Part shown: positions 1-7,063 of the stretch, in pieces
Position numbering within the stretch: position 1 is the stretch's first letter
Layout of the letters: each line of letters opens with the position of its first letter
Assembly (NCBI GenBank): GCA_023428265.1
Contig: JAEYYW010000174.1
Span: forward strand, 1 to 15,236
Reading direction: 5' to 3'
DNA: 15,236 bases
From: Bacillota bacterium
Lineage (GTDB): Bacteria; Bacillota; Clostridia; Christensenellales; UMGS416
Notes under the pieces: generated by a model
What the model was told of the DNA's origin: nothing
Seen by the model: only the letters and a program-made list of their open reading frames with translations
Database searches by the model: none
Position numbers and translations under genes: made by a program

Positions 1-187
1 CCAGATGGGTGTGCACATCGATGGCGCCGGGCAGCACCAGAAGGCCGGTGGCATCCACGACTTCGGCGCCATCCGCCGGCAGATCCAGACCGATGGCTGA
101 AATCTTGCCGTCTCGCACCAGCAGGTCAGCTTTGAATTTTTCCTTTGCTGTTATAATGACTCCGTTTTTGATCAGCAATGAGGACAT
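1..187 (-). CDS. hydA: Dihydropyrimidinase / D-hydantoinase, N-terminal fragment (runs off window)
   Basis: Sixty-two codons of a cyclic amidohydrolase are present before the window ends. The reading opens MSSLLIKNGVIIT, continues through the N-terminal beta-sandwich strand pattern (ADLLVRDGKISAIG) and reaches GAIDVHTHL. Its His59-x-His61 pair is the first metal-binding motif of the dihydropyrimidinase/hydantoinase/allantoinase superfamily. The ATG at 185-187 has a strong AGGGAGG site about 9 nt upstream. The family hydrolyses the ring of dihydropyrimidines to N-carbamoyl-beta-amino acids using a binuclear metal centre in the cytoplasm. The fragment alone cannot separate dihydropyrimidinase from hydantoinase or allantoinase. 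The neighbouring ABC importer, PucR regulator, aminotransferase and alcohol dehydrogenase favour dihydropyrimidinase. It lies downstream of the transporter genes in the same orientation, separated by a repeat-rich gap. Confidence 0.85.
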   Translation of the reverse strand, partial: MSSLLIKNGVIITAKEKFKADLLVRDGKISAIGLDLPADGAEVVDATGLLVLPGAIDVHTHL

Positions 188-211
188 TTTATTGGCCTCC
201 CTTTCCATAGT

Positions 212-238
212 GGCACTTTTGACAGCGGCAAAAGTACC
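212..238. repeat. Imperfect inverted repeat upstream of hydA
   Basis: GGCACTTTTG (212-221) and CAAAAGTACC (229-238) form a 10-bp stem with one mismatch and a 7-nt loop. On the minus strand the hairpin ends 24 nt before the hydA ATG and has no U tract, so it is not a classical terminator. The flanking run AAAGTACCCAAAACCGCC resembles intergenic repeat ends I recall from other Firmicutes, which is memory and not a search. The stretch from 239 to 419 shows only short GC-rich inverted segments and no convincing gene on either strand. Confidence 0.5.
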
Positions 239-419
239 CAAAACCGCCAGAGAAGGCGCGGCAAGTTCCCAAGACCTGTGCGTCCGGCACATACCGATCA
301 CACAGCGGCGGTAACTCGGCGGCTTGTACGAATCCGCCTCAAACATCCCGCCCGCTGCCGCCTAGCTTGCTACCGCCGGCCGCCAGGCGGAACTTACAAG
401 CGCCTCGTTGAGCAAGTGG

Positions 420-440
420 TTCCCTTTCTAGCCAAGGGAA
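420..440. repeat. Perfect 7-bp inverted repeat
   Basis: TTCCCTT (420-426) and AAGGGAA (434-440) flank a 7-nt loop, TCTAGCC. It lies in the 380-bp gap between the binding-protein gene and hydA. It could be a stem-loop in the operon transcript or a module of a composite intergenic repeat. There is no U tract on either strand. Confidence 0.5.
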
Positions 441-479
441 TAATCAACAGGGTTTGGGGGCGAAGCACCCATTCCAGTT

Positions 480-553
480 CCCCCTCCCCCAATGCTCTGG
501 GCTGGTCACGATCATTCCGATCGCTGCTCGCCCATGCATCCTGGGGGAGGGGG
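480..553. repeat. Long G/C-run palindrome downstream of the binding-protein gene
   Basis: CCCCCTCCCCCA (480-491) pairs perfectly with TGGGGGAGGGGG (542-553). After a 2-nt bulge, ATGC (492-495) pairs with GCAT (536-539), and GGGC/GCCC pairs can extend the stem inward. The whole forms an imperfect 74-nt stem-loop starting 15 bases beyond the binding-protein stop. CCCTCACCCCCTAACCCCC on the minus strand (about 548-566) adjoins it. It resembles mobile palindromic intergenic repeats. On the minus strand transcript it could also act as a processing or 3'-stabilising structure between the binding-protein and hydA messages. Confidence 0.6.
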
Positions 554-567
554 TTAGGGGGTGAGGG

Positions 568-1752
568 TTAGTTGATCTTGTAAACCAGCACCAAACCGGA
601 GCGCTGGAACACCTGTGCCACTTCGATCAGGCCCATGCCGCCGGCGTTGGCCGCGATCAGGTTGCTGACCCAGGTCACACCGAAGTCAACCTGACCGGTG
701 TAGACGGCGGTGGTCTCGCTGATGTCGCCGCCGCCGGGGGTGATCGTGACATTCAGGCCAACCTCGTCATAATAGCCCTTGGCCTTGGCCACATAGTAGC
801 CCATGAACTGCGCCTGCGGCAGCCACTTCAGCTGGATGGTCACGTCCTTCTTCTCGGGGATGCCCAGAGAGGCGTTGGCTGCGGTGGCGGCGGTCCAATA
901 AGAAGCATCGCGGATGTCGTCGAGCGTCAGCGCCTTGAGTTTATCGCCGGCTGCCGAGTCTGCCAGCTTGATATAGGTCTTGGCCAGGTCCAGCGTCTGC
1001 TGCAGGGCCGTGTCGTCCAGCTTGCCGTATTCGGTCACGGTGGCGCCCTTGGTGTCGGTCTCCACCAGCTTCTTCACTTCGGCGGCCATGTAAGCCTGGT
1101 GCTCGCTGGACACGGAGGAGCCGGCTTCAAACACGATCTTTGCCGCTTCCTCGGGGTTTTCGCAGGCATACTTCCAGCCCATCATGCTGGCCGCGATGAA
1201 GGCCTTCACGGTGTTGGGGTTCGCCTGGGCAAAGGCCTTGGTGCAGAAGATGTTGTCTTCCAGCATCGCCACACCTTCGCTGTTCATGTCAATGAACTTC
1301 ACGGCGTCGCCATACTTGTAGCCGCCTTCATAACTGTTCTTCACAAGGCCCAGCTCGTTGTAGGTCATGGCGGAGGCCAGCAGGATGGTGTCGTCATCGA
1401 AGCCGTCCATGTCAAAGGCCTGGCTGAGATAGGTGGTGGGCTGGCCATATTTGGCAAGCAGCGCCTGCACCTCATATTCGTTGCCCAGACCCCAGTTGCC
1501 AACCTTGCCCTTTGCAGCGGCGTCTTTCACAATGGTCTCGGCAGTGGCATCTGCGGCATAATACTTGCCGACGGGGGCATCGGTTGCCGGGGCATCGGTC
1601 GCCGGGGCTTCGGTGGCCGGAGATTCGGTGGCCGGAGCCGAGGTCGCCGGCGCCGGTGTCGGGGTGCTGCTGCAGCCGGCCAGGGCGGCCAGCGCCAGCA
1701 TGCAGGCCATGACCAGCGCGGCCATCCTTGTGATTGTGGACTTGTTCTTCAT
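568..1752 (-). CDS. ABC transporter substrate-binding lipoprotein, NMT1/ThiY family, lobes in permuted order
   Basis: This 394-residue protein opens with a lipoprotein signal peptide ending LAGC (Cys27), followed by a Pro-Ala-Thr-Asp/Glu linker (residues 30-61). The rest matches the NMT1/THI5-like (ThiY) fold, but in swapped order. Residues 83-88 (KVGNWG) onward correspond to what is normally the second half, including SEGVAMLEDNIF and NPNTVKAFIAASMMGWKYACENPEEAAKI. Residues 304-394 (VTIQLKWLPQAQFMGYYVAK, then GQVDFGVTWVSNLIAANAGG, then QRSGLVLVYKIN) correspond to what is normally the mature N-terminus, and the stop falls where the crossover strand would continue. The family captures pyrimidine-like ligands such as thiamin precursors outside the membrane. 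With dihydropyrimidinase nearby, a pyrimidine or reduced pyrimidine ligand is inferred. The ATG at 1752 has AAAGGAGG 8 nt upstream. The two permeases and the ATPase precede it in the same orientation, with a 60-nt gap after the second permease. Confidence 0.88.
   Translation of the reverse strand: MKNKSTITRMAALVMACMLALAALAGCSSTPTPAPATSAPATESPATEAPATDAPATDAPVGKYYAADATAETIVKDAAAKGKVGNWGLGNEYEVQALLAKYGQPTTYLSQAFDMDGFDDDTILLASAMTYNELGLVKNSYEGGYKYGDAVKFIDMNSEGVAMLEDNIFCTKAFAQANPNTVKAFIAASMMGWKYACENPEEAAKIVFEAGSSVSSEHQAYMAAEVKKLVETDTKGATVTEYGKLDDTALQQTLDLAKTYIKLADSAAGDKLKALTLDDIRDASYWTAATAANASLGIPEKKDVTIQLKWLPQAQFMGYYVAKAKGYYDEVGLNVTITPGGGDISETTAVYTGQVDFGVTWVSNLIAANAGGMGLIEVAQVFQRSGLVLVYKIN
1576..1650 (-). 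repeat. Five 15-bp tandem repeats in the lipoprotein linker
   Basis: Five consecutive 15-bp units (1576, 1591, 1606, 1621, 1636) of the form GGCATCGGTNGCCGG lie in frame in the binding-protein gene. They encode the five-residue repeats of the Pro-Ala-Thr-Asp/Glu linker between the lipidated cysteine and the folded domain. Unit length is a multiple of three, so copy-number change would lengthen or shorten the tether without breaking the frame. Confidence 0.8.
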
Positions 1753-1812
1753 GATAGGTCCTCCTTTATATGGTTGAATTTTGGACTGTATCTACAGCTG
1801 AATGACGGCGCG

Positions 1813-2616
1813 CTACCGGCGGCCTTTCAGCAAAGCGTTTTCCGCAACCAGCAGGATCACATACATGGCGATGCCCAGCAGGCACGCCGCGGCGATATAG
1901 GCCCAGGCGGTGGCATATTGCGCCAGCACGATGTTTTCACGGATCTGTCGGCCTACGCCGATGATGTATTCCGCGAAATATTCGCTCACCAACGCGCTGA
2001 TCACCGAGCCGGGCACGCTCACCCGAAGCGCCGTGAAGATATAGGGCACGCTGTTGGGCACCCGGAGCTTGAAAAATACATCCAGCGGCTGCGCGGCGTA
2101 GCTCTTCATCAGGTCTTCGGAGAAGGGCTTGACCTCTGTGAGGCCCCGATAGGCGTTGATGCTCATGGAAACCATCGTTGTGATTGTGACGACGAGGATC
2201 TTGGCGATCATGGAGCGCACATCGGGGTTGGAGCTGAAATCCTTGGTGAGGTTGTTGAGGATGGGCGCGATGGCAATGATCGGCACCGCGTTGAATGCCG
2301 CCACCACGGTCAGGCCACCCACACCCCATTTGGGAAACGCCGTGGCCACGATGCCCAACCCATAACCCAGCAGCGAGCCCAGCGCCAGGCCCACCAACGC
2401 CACAATCGCAGTGGCCCGCACATTATCCAGAATCTTGACCCAGTTGTCTCCGATGATTGTGACGATGCGGGTGGGCAGCGGCAAAGTGAACGTGTCTGCC
2501 CCCAGGATCTTGTGCAGCAACTGGGTTTGCCACAGCACCAGGATCAATACACCGAACAGCACCGGGTAAAGCAGCGTGGTGAGGCTGTCTTTGTCAATTC
2601 GTCTGCGCGGTTTCAT
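1813..2616 (-). CDS. ABC transporter permease (SsuC/TauC/ThiX-type)
   Basis: A 267-residue inner-membrane permease with about six hydrophobic segments, beginning near residues 15-35 (LLYPVLFGVLILVLWQ). The cytoplasmic EAA-type loop reads SYAAQPLDVFFKLRVPNSVPYIF and is followed by TALRVSVPGSVISALVSE, as in the BPD_transp_1 permeases of nitrate/sulfonate/taurine/thiamin-precursor importers. It should pair with the neighbouring second permease and the ATPase to form a heterodimeric channel fed by the lipoprotein. The ATG at 2616 overlaps the end of the upstream permease gene by 23 bp and has AAGGAAGGTG upstream, which suggests translational coupling. The substrate cannot be read from a permease. 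The context suggests a pyrimidine-like compound. Confidence 0.92.
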   Translation of the reverse strand: MKPRRRIDKDSLTTLLYPVLFGVLILVLWQTQLLHKILGADTFTLPLPTRIVTIIGDNWVKILDNVRATAIVALVGLALGSLLGYGLGIVATAFPKWGVGGLTVVAAFNAVPIIAIAPILNNLTKDFSSNPDVRSMIAKILVVTITTMVSMSINAYRGLTEVKPFSEDLMKSYAAQPLDVFFKLRVPNSVPYIFTALRVSVPGSVISALVSEYFAEYIIGVGRQIRENIVLAQYATAWAYIAAACLLGIAMYVILLVAENALLKGRR

Positions 2617-3436
2617 CCAGCTTCACCTTCCTTCCCCACCGATGCGGCGCTGCCAGCTTCTCAATCACCGACATCAGGTAATAGCTCAGAATGCCGACAA
2701 TCGCGCTGAAAAACACAATCTGCCAGAACACATAGATCGTCATCGCATGCTTCAGGCTCTGCGAGAGCATACAGCCCAGCCCGCCGCCGCCCTGCAGCGT
2801 GTCCACCAGGATGCTGGCGGTGATTGCCATCGGGGCGGAAACCTTCAGGCCCGTGAAGAAGTATGGAATGCATGATGGGATCAGCAGCTTGCGGTAGACC
2901 TCAAAGCGGCTGGCGGCGATGGAATACATGAGCTCATGCTTTTCTCGCGGCACCGCCTTGAAACCCGCCAGCGTGTTGGTGGCCACCGGATAAAACGTGA
3001 GGATCGCCGCAATGATGATGCGGCTGCGGTCAATGTCTTTGGTGACGGCCAGCACGATGGGCGCCATGCCAAGAATTGGGATCATCTGGATGATCATCAG
3101 GTAGGGAAACGCCACTTTTTCCACCGGCCGCAGCAGGTTCATCAGCAATGCCAGCGCAAAGCCGATAGCGGCACCCAGCGCAAACCCGATGCCGGCGCGC
3201 TGCAGCGTGATGCCGGCGTTGGAAAGCACAATCTGAAACGCCGTCTGGCTGCCGTTCACAAGCTTCGTGCTGAACACCGACGCGGCGATCTGCCACAAAT
3301 GGGGCAGCACATTTTCCGGCGTGCGCTTGCTGCCGGCCACCACCGTGGCGATGACTTCCCACACCACGATCAGCAGCGCCACCCACACAACCACCGACAG
3401 CCGCCTGGCCCGCTTGGTCTTCGTCGCATCCTTCAC
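2594..3436 (-). CDS. ABC transporter permease, second subunit
   Basis: A 280-residue permease of the same SsuC/TauC/ThiX class as the next gene, with a basic N-terminus (KTKRARR), a first membrane segment at about residues 14-34, and the EAA-like loop SIAASRFEVYRKLLIPSCIPYFFTGLK near residues 172-198. The start is GTG at 3434-3436, chosen because AGGGGGT lies 6 nt upstream and the gene then begins 2 nt after the ATPase stop. Two distinct permease genes in one importer imply a heterodimer. This is seen in some thiamin-precursor and riboflavin importers, whereas many relatives use a homodimer. Confidence 0.92.
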   Translation of the reverse strand: MKDATKTKRARRLSVVVWVALLIVVWEVIATVVAGSKRTPENVLPHLWQIAASVFSTKLVNGSQTAFQIVLSNAGITLQRAGIGFALGAAIGFALALLMNLLRPVEKVAFPYLMIIQMIPILGMAPIVLAVTKDIDRSRIIIAAILTFYPVATNTLAGFKAVPREKHELMYSIAASRFEVYRKLLIPSCIPYFFTGLKVSAPMAITASILVDTLQGGGGLGCMLSQSLKHAMTIYVFWQIVFFSAIVGILSYYLMSVIEKLAAPHRWGRKVKLDETAQTN

Positions 3437-3438
3437 AG

Positions 3439-4272
3439 CTATACCCCCTCGAAGCTGTTGCGCACTTTTGCCACCAGCGCGCCAAACTCCGGCATGCTCT
3501 TGGTGGCCAGGCTGCGGGGTCGTGGCAGCGCAACATCCACAATGGCGGAGACACGGCCCGGATGGGGTGACAGAACCACGATACGGTCGGAAAGGAACAC
3601 AGCCTCCGATATGTTGTGCGTGACAAACAGAATCGTCTTGTTGGTCTTGCTCCAGATGGTGAGCAAATCCTCATTGAGCTTTTCCTTGGTGAACTCGTCC
3701 AGGGCTGAGAACGGCTCATCCATCAGCAGGATTTCCGGTTTGATCGCCAAAGCCCTTGCGATGCCCACGCGCTGCTGCATGCCGCCGCTCAGCTGGTGCG
3801 GATACTTTTTTCCAAAGTTATACAAGCCCACCATCTCCAGCATCTCGGTCACAGTGTCGGTGCGTTGCTTTTTGGGCACTCCCATCAGCTCCATCGGCAT
3901 GCATACGTTGCGCCGGACAGTGCGCCAGTCATAAAGCACCGGGTTTTGAAACACGATGCCATATTTCTTTTGCAGGCGGATCTCCCTGGGGCTCTGGCCG
4001 CGCACGGTCACCTTCCCGAAGCTGGGCTTCTGCAGGTCGGCAATGGTGCGCAGCAGCGTGGTTTTGCCGCATCCGGACGGACCCACAAACGATACGAACT
4101 CACCCTGCCTGATATCCAGGCTCACGTTTTGCAGCGCCACGACCGGCTCGCCGCCGTTCTTGTCCGGGAAGTGGATTGACAGGTTTTCGATCCTGATCTC
4201 CGGTTCCTCCCCGGATGGCGCCATGCTTGAGCGTTCCAGACAATCCTGATTTTTGCTTCTCAGTGCAAACAT
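3439..4272 (-). CDS. ABC transporter ATP-binding protein (SsuB/TauB/ThiZ-type)
   Basis: This 277-residue ATPase has every catalytic motif: Walker A GPSGCGKT (64-71), Q-loop Gln109 (VFQNP), signature LSGGMQQR (161-168), Walker B LLMDEP with Glu186, and the switch His219 (VTHN). It powers import through the two permeases encoded directly downstream. The ATG at 4272 was chosen over a longer reading to 4305 because AAGGGAGAGGG precedes it and because the longer form would run into the leader hairpin at 4299-4329. It is the first transporter gene, so that leader is a natural control point for the importer. The family serves taurine, sulfonate, nitrate and thiamin-precursor uptake, so the substrate here is inferred from context. 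Confidence 0.94.
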   Translation of the reverse strand: MFALRSKNQDCLERSSMAPSGEEPEIRIENLSIHFPDKNGGEPVVALQNVSLDIRQGEFVSFVGPSGCGKTTLLRTIADLQKPSFGKVTVRGQSPREIRLQKKYGIVFQNPVLYDWRTVRRNVCMPMELMGVPKKQRTDTVTEMLEMVGLYNFGKKYPHQLSGGMQQRVGIARALAIKPEILLMDEPFSALDEFTKEKLNEDLLTIWSKTNKTILFVTHNISEAVFLSDRIVVLSPHPGRVSAIVDVALPRPRSLATKSMPEFGALVAKVRNSFEGV

Positions 4273-4289
4273 TGTCCCTCTCCCTTTCC

Positions 4290-4329
4290 AAATCAAAAGG
4301 CGCAAAGCTTCTTTGTGAAACCTTGCGCC
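4290..4329 (-). terminator. Terminator-like hairpin in the ABC ATPase leader
   Basis: On the minus strand GGCGCAA (4329-4323) pairs with TTGCGCC (4305-4299) and is followed by TTTTGATTT. The hairpin ends 26 nt before the ATPase ATG, directly upstream of its ribosome binding site. A weak -10-like TAAATA lies at 4350-4345 without a good -35. The 17-nt loop and broken U tract make it weaker than the comparable structures at 7012-7050 and 8308-8342. It may be an attenuator, a 5' stabilising hairpin, or the terminator of the upstream dehydrogenase transcript. Confidence 0.55.
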
Positions 4330-4383
4330 ATTGCAAACGGTTGGTATTTAGGTTGTTGATGGCGGCAGGCCGAGCCTTATATG

Positions 4384-4509
4384 ACTCCCTCCGCCTGCTT
4401 TGCAGGCACCTCCCTCAAGGAAGGAGGCAAGTTCGTTCACGAAAAGCTTGCCAGTGAGATGCTTGTCCCCCTTATTGAGGGGGATGTCGCCGGAGGCGAC
4501 AGGGGGAGT
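4384..4509. repeat. Palindromic intergenic repeat element with ACTCCC / GGGAGT ends
   Basis: The element fills 126 bp directly after the dehydrogenase stop codon. Its ends are inverted (ACTCCC at 4384-4389, GGGAGT at 4504-4509). Inside are consecutive hairpins: GCCTGC-ttt-GCAGGC (4393-4407), CCTCC/GGAGG (4409-4427), TCCCCCT-tattg-AGGGGGA (4466-4484) and GTCGCC-gga-GGCGAC (4486-4500). It has no coding capacity. From memory it resembles short palindromic elements abundant between genes in Oscillospirales-like genomes. That has not been checked by search. It may also act as a transcript-end structure for the dehydrogenase mRNA. Confidence 0.7.
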
Positions 4510-5664
4510 TCATCCCCACAAACTCTGATAAATCCCTATCAAATCCTCTTTTGTGACCTCCCGAATGGTGTTGCCGGGGCTGCCGCTGGCCATCGCGTCT
4601 GTGGCCATCTTGTCAGTCAGGGCCAGAAAGCGCCCGCGATCGATGCCATATTGCCGAAGGCTCGGAACCCCTGCAGAACCGCACAGATCATCCAGCGCCT
4701 TCAGAAAAGCCTTTGCGCCGTCCTTGGCGCTTCTGCTTCCATCCGCCGCGCCGATGGCACGAGCCATTGCGGCAAACCGCCCGGGGCAGCCCTCCATCGC
4801 AAAGGTCAGGCAAGGCCGCAGGATCATTGCGTTGGAGATGCCATGGGCCACATGGAACAGCGCTCCGATGGGCCGGCTCATGCCATGCACCAATGTGACG
4901 GAGGCGTTGTTGATGCACAGGCCTCCATGATAGGCAGCTATGGCCAAGTCCTCACGAACCAGGCGGTTGCCGCCGTCCTGCAGCGCGGCGGGCAAGCTTC
5001 GGAAGATGCGCGCGATCGCGTCAAGCGCCAGGGCGTCGGTCAGCGGGTTGGCCCGCCTCGAGGTATAGGACTCAATGGCGTGGGTCAGTGCGTCCATACC
5101 ACTTGCCATCGTGACCGACGGCGGTGCGGTGAGTGTAAATGCCGGGTCGATGACCGCCAGATCCGGCAGAAGCGCATCGCCTTTCAGCAGCATCTTTACA
5201 TCCCGCTCAGTATCGGTGATGATCGTGAACTTCGTGGCCTCAGAGCCGGTGCCGGCGGTGGTGGGAATCAGCACCATCGGCGGAAACCTGCCTTCGATCT
5301 CGCGGCCCATATAGTCGGAAATCGCGCCGGGCAGCACGCTCATTGCCGCAATGGCCTTGGCGCTGTCCAGCGGACTGCCCCCACCGATGGCGATCAGAAA
5401 ATCACACCGGGAGGCTTTGTATGCCGCCACACCATCCTCAATCATCGCCACCGTGGGCTCGCCGGTGATGCCGCTGAACACCTCATAGCCGACTCCCCAT
5501 TGTGCGAGCAGGCCCAACAGAATCCGCATGGCGCCGGTCTGCTCCACATGCTTACCGGTCACCACGAGCGCCTTGCCCCCCAGCGCGGTGATGTCCGCAC
5601 GGCAGGCATCCAGCGCGTTCTCGCCGATCACAGTTTTTGCCGGTGTGGTGAGTCGATACAACAT
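4510..5664 (-). CDS. Iron-containing alcohol dehydrogenase, probable malonate semialdehyde reductase (PydE-like)
   Basis: A group III (Fe-type) alcohol dehydrogenase of 384 residues, the usual length. GGGSPLDSAK (94-103) forms the dinucleotide site. The metal ligands appear as Asp191 and His195 (GMDALTHAIE), His260 (LVHGMS) and His274 (HVAHGIS). The ATG at 5664 has AAGGAGA upstream and starts 11 nt after the aminotransferase stop, so the two genes form a tight pair. In Firmicutes pyrimidine clusters an alcohol dehydrogenase called PydE reduces malonate semialdehyde, made by transamination of beta-alanine, to 3-hydroxypropionate. The same role is inferred here from the pairing and the nearby dihydropyrimidinase. 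A sulfoacetaldehyde or other short-chain aldehyde reductase is possible on sequence alone. The family is certain, the substrate is not. Confidence 0.88.
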   Translation of the reverse strand: MLYRLTTPAKTVIGENALDACRADITALGGKALVVTGKHVEQTGAMRILLGLLAQWGVGYEVFSGITGEPTVAMIEDGVAAYKASRCDFLIAIGGGSPLDSAKAIAAMSVLPGAISDYMGREIEGRFPPMVLIPTTAGTGSEATKFTIITDTERDVKMLLKGDALLPDLAVIDPAFTLTAPPSVTMASGMDALTHAIESYTSRRANPLTDALALDAIARIFRSLPAALQDGGNRLVREDLAIAAYHGGLCINNASVTLVHGMSRPIGALFHVAHGISNAMILRPCLTFAMEGCPGRFAAMARAIGAADGSRSAKDGAKAFLKALDDLCGSAGVPSLRQYGIDRGRFLALTDKMATDAMASGSPGNTIREVTKEDLIGIYQSLWG

Positions 5665-5675
5665 GGAAGTCTCCT

Positions 5676-6998
5676 TCAGATAAATTCCCGGTCAACTTCA
5701 GACAGCACTTCATCCAGCTTCATCAATTCCTCAGCCAGCTGCTCTTCAGTGATGATCAGCGGCGGAGCCACGATGATCACGTTTTCGTGGGTGTAGGTCA
5801 TAAACCCCCGGGCTTTCAGCTTGCCATTGATGCGGCCCATGATGCCCTCCGGATCACGGCCATAAGGCACCAACGCCTCTTTGGTCGCCTTATCCTTGAC
5901 CAGCTCTACAGCGGAGAACAGGCCGATGCTGCGCACATCACCCACCGAGGGGTGAGTAAGCATCGCCTGCAGGCCAGCCGCCAGCACCGCACCCACCTTG
6001 TTCACATTTTCCAGGATGCCGGCCTGCTCGTAATACTCAACGCAGGCGACACCGGCGGCGCAGGCAAGCGGGTGCCCGCTGTAGGTGAGGCCGCAGGACA
6101 GAAACCGGTCATTGAAACATTCGGCGATGGCGCGGCTCACCACGACACCGCCCAGCGGAATATAGCCGCAGGTGACGCCTTTGGCAAAGGTGACCATGTC
6201 GGGCTTGACGCCGAAATGCTCGAAACCAAACATCTTTCCGGTGCGGCACCAGCCGGTCATCACCTCATCCAGGATCATCAGGATGCCATATTTGTCGCAC
6301 AATGCCCGAACTCCGGGCAGATAGCCCGCAGGCGGAATGATCACACCGTTGCTGCCGGTGATTGTCTCCATCACAATGGCGGCGATGGAGCCGGGGCCTT
6401 CATAATTGATCTGCTCTTCAAGCTTGCTGAGGTAATAGGCGGTGGCCGCCGCTTCCGATGCAAACTCAACAGGCTCACGGTAAACATAAGGGTCAAAGAA
6501 CTTCACAAAGCCGGGGATGCCCGGTTCCAGCGGATAACGGCGGGGCTCGCCGGTGAGGTTGCCTGCGCCGAAGCTGGAGCCGTGATAACTGCGGTAGCGA
6601 CTCAGCACCTTGTTGCGGCCGGTGAACAGGCGGGCCATCTTCACTGCGTTTTCGTTGGCGTCGGCGCCGGCGTTGGTGAAGAACACCTTGCCCATGTTGT
6701 CCGGCATGAGGCTGATAATTTTACGAGCCAGTAAAGCCCTTGACTCCGAGGCGTAGGACGGCGCCACAAAGCAGTATCTCTCCGCCTGCGCCTGGATGGC
6801 CTCCACGATTGCCCTGTTGCCAAAGCCGAGGTTCAGGTTTACCAGCTGTGAAGACATGTCGGTGTATCGGGTGCCGTTGTCGTCCCAGAAATAGATGCCT
6901 TCGGCCCTCACAATCGGGATGGGGTTGAGGCCACCCTGCTTGCTCCAGGACTGCAGGCAGTATTGTGTCTGTGTTGTTCTGATTTCCTCACCTGTCAT
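5676..6998 (-). CDS. Class III PLP aminotransferase, probable beta-alanine aminotransferase (PydD-like)
   Basis: A 440-residue omega-amino-acid transaminase. Asp244 (LMILDEVMTGWCRTG) contacts the pyridine nitrogen of PLP and Lys273 (FAKGVTCGYIPLGG) is the Schiff-base lysine. FFTNAGADANENAVKMAR (106-123) and SYHGSSFGAGNLTGEPRR are the phosphate and substrate loops of the beta-alanine/taurine:pyruvate aminotransferase branch. The ATG at 6998 (MTGEEIRTT) has GGGAG upstream. A longer reading to 7127 would translate the leader hairpin and promoter and is rejected. It removes the amino group of an omega-amino acid onto pyruvate or 2-oxoglutarate. The dihydropyrimidinase, importer and adjacent aldehyde reductase point to beta-alanine from uracil. 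Taurine:pyruvate aminotransferase is the main alternative, but no sulfoacetaldehyde or isethionate cleaving enzyme is visible. Confidence 0.88.
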   Translation of the reverse strand: MTGEEIRTTQTQYCLQSWSKQGGLNPIPIVRAEGIYFWDDNGTRYTDMSSQLVNLNLGFGNRAIVEAIQAQAERYCFVAPSYASESRALLARKIISLMPDNMGKVFFTNAGADANENAVKMARLFTGRNKVLSRYRSYHGSSFGAGNLTGEPRRYPLEPGIPGFVKFFDPYVYREPVEFASEAAATAYYLSKLEEQINYEGPGSIAAIVMETITGSNGVIIPPAGYLPGVRALCDKYGILMILDEVMTGWCRTGKMFGFEHFGVKPDMVTFAKGVTCGYIPLGGVVVSRAIAECFNDRFLSCGLTYSGHPLACAAGVACVEYYEQAGILENVNKVGAVLAAGLQAMLTHPSVGDVRSIGLFSAVELVKDKATKEALVPYGRDPEGIMGRINGKLKARGFMTYTHENVIIVAPPLIITEEQLAEELMKLDEVLSEVDREFI

Positions 6999-7011
6999 CG
7001 GTTTCTCCCAA

Positions 7012-7050
7012 TAAAAAACGCAGCAATGGCTTTTGAGCACCATTGCTGCG
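7012..7050 (-). terminator. Strong terminator-like hairpin in the aminotransferase leader
   Basis: On the minus strand an 11-bp perfect stem (CGCAGCAATGG at 7050-7040, CCATTGCTGCG at 7029-7019) with a 10-nt loop is followed at once by TTTTTTAT. By form this is an excellent intrinsic terminator. It lies between a good promoter (-10 at 7069-7064) and the ribosome binding site, ending 20 nt before the ATG at 6998. Either it ends pucR transcripts arriving from upstream, or it attenuates the aminotransferase operon, or it is a 5'-end protective stem. The predicted start site lies only about 7 nt before the stem, leaving no room for a competing antiterminator fold. Confidence 0.8.
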
Positions 7051-7063
7051 ATCTGATGGATGT

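Noticed and set aside
480..553. CRISPR-like or origin-like repeat
   Set aside because: There is a single palindrome with no regularly spaced direct repeats, no DnaA boxes and no cas or replication genes nearby.
1099..2709. Long plus-strand open reading of 536 codons, rich in Gly, His, Arg and Gln
   Set aside because: It lies antisense to the binding-protein and permease genes, which have clear family motifs. Its composition is that of a GC-rich complementary frame and it has no recognisable domain.
4381..5796. Plus-strand open reading of 471 codons
   Set aside because: It is antisense to the complete iron-type alcohol dehydrogenase and crosses the repeat element. No motif or ribosome binding site supports it.
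5787..6734. Plus-strand open reading of 315 codons
   Set aside because: It is antisense to the aminotransferase and has the Ala/Gly/His-rich composition of a shadow frame.
5676..6998. Taurine fermentation pair (taurine:pyruvate aminotransferase with sulfoacetaldehyde reductase)
   Set aside because: The families fit, but no isethionate lyase or sulfoacetaldehyde acetyltransferase is present, and the adjacent dihydropyrimidinase favours beta-alanine. Kept only as an alternative.
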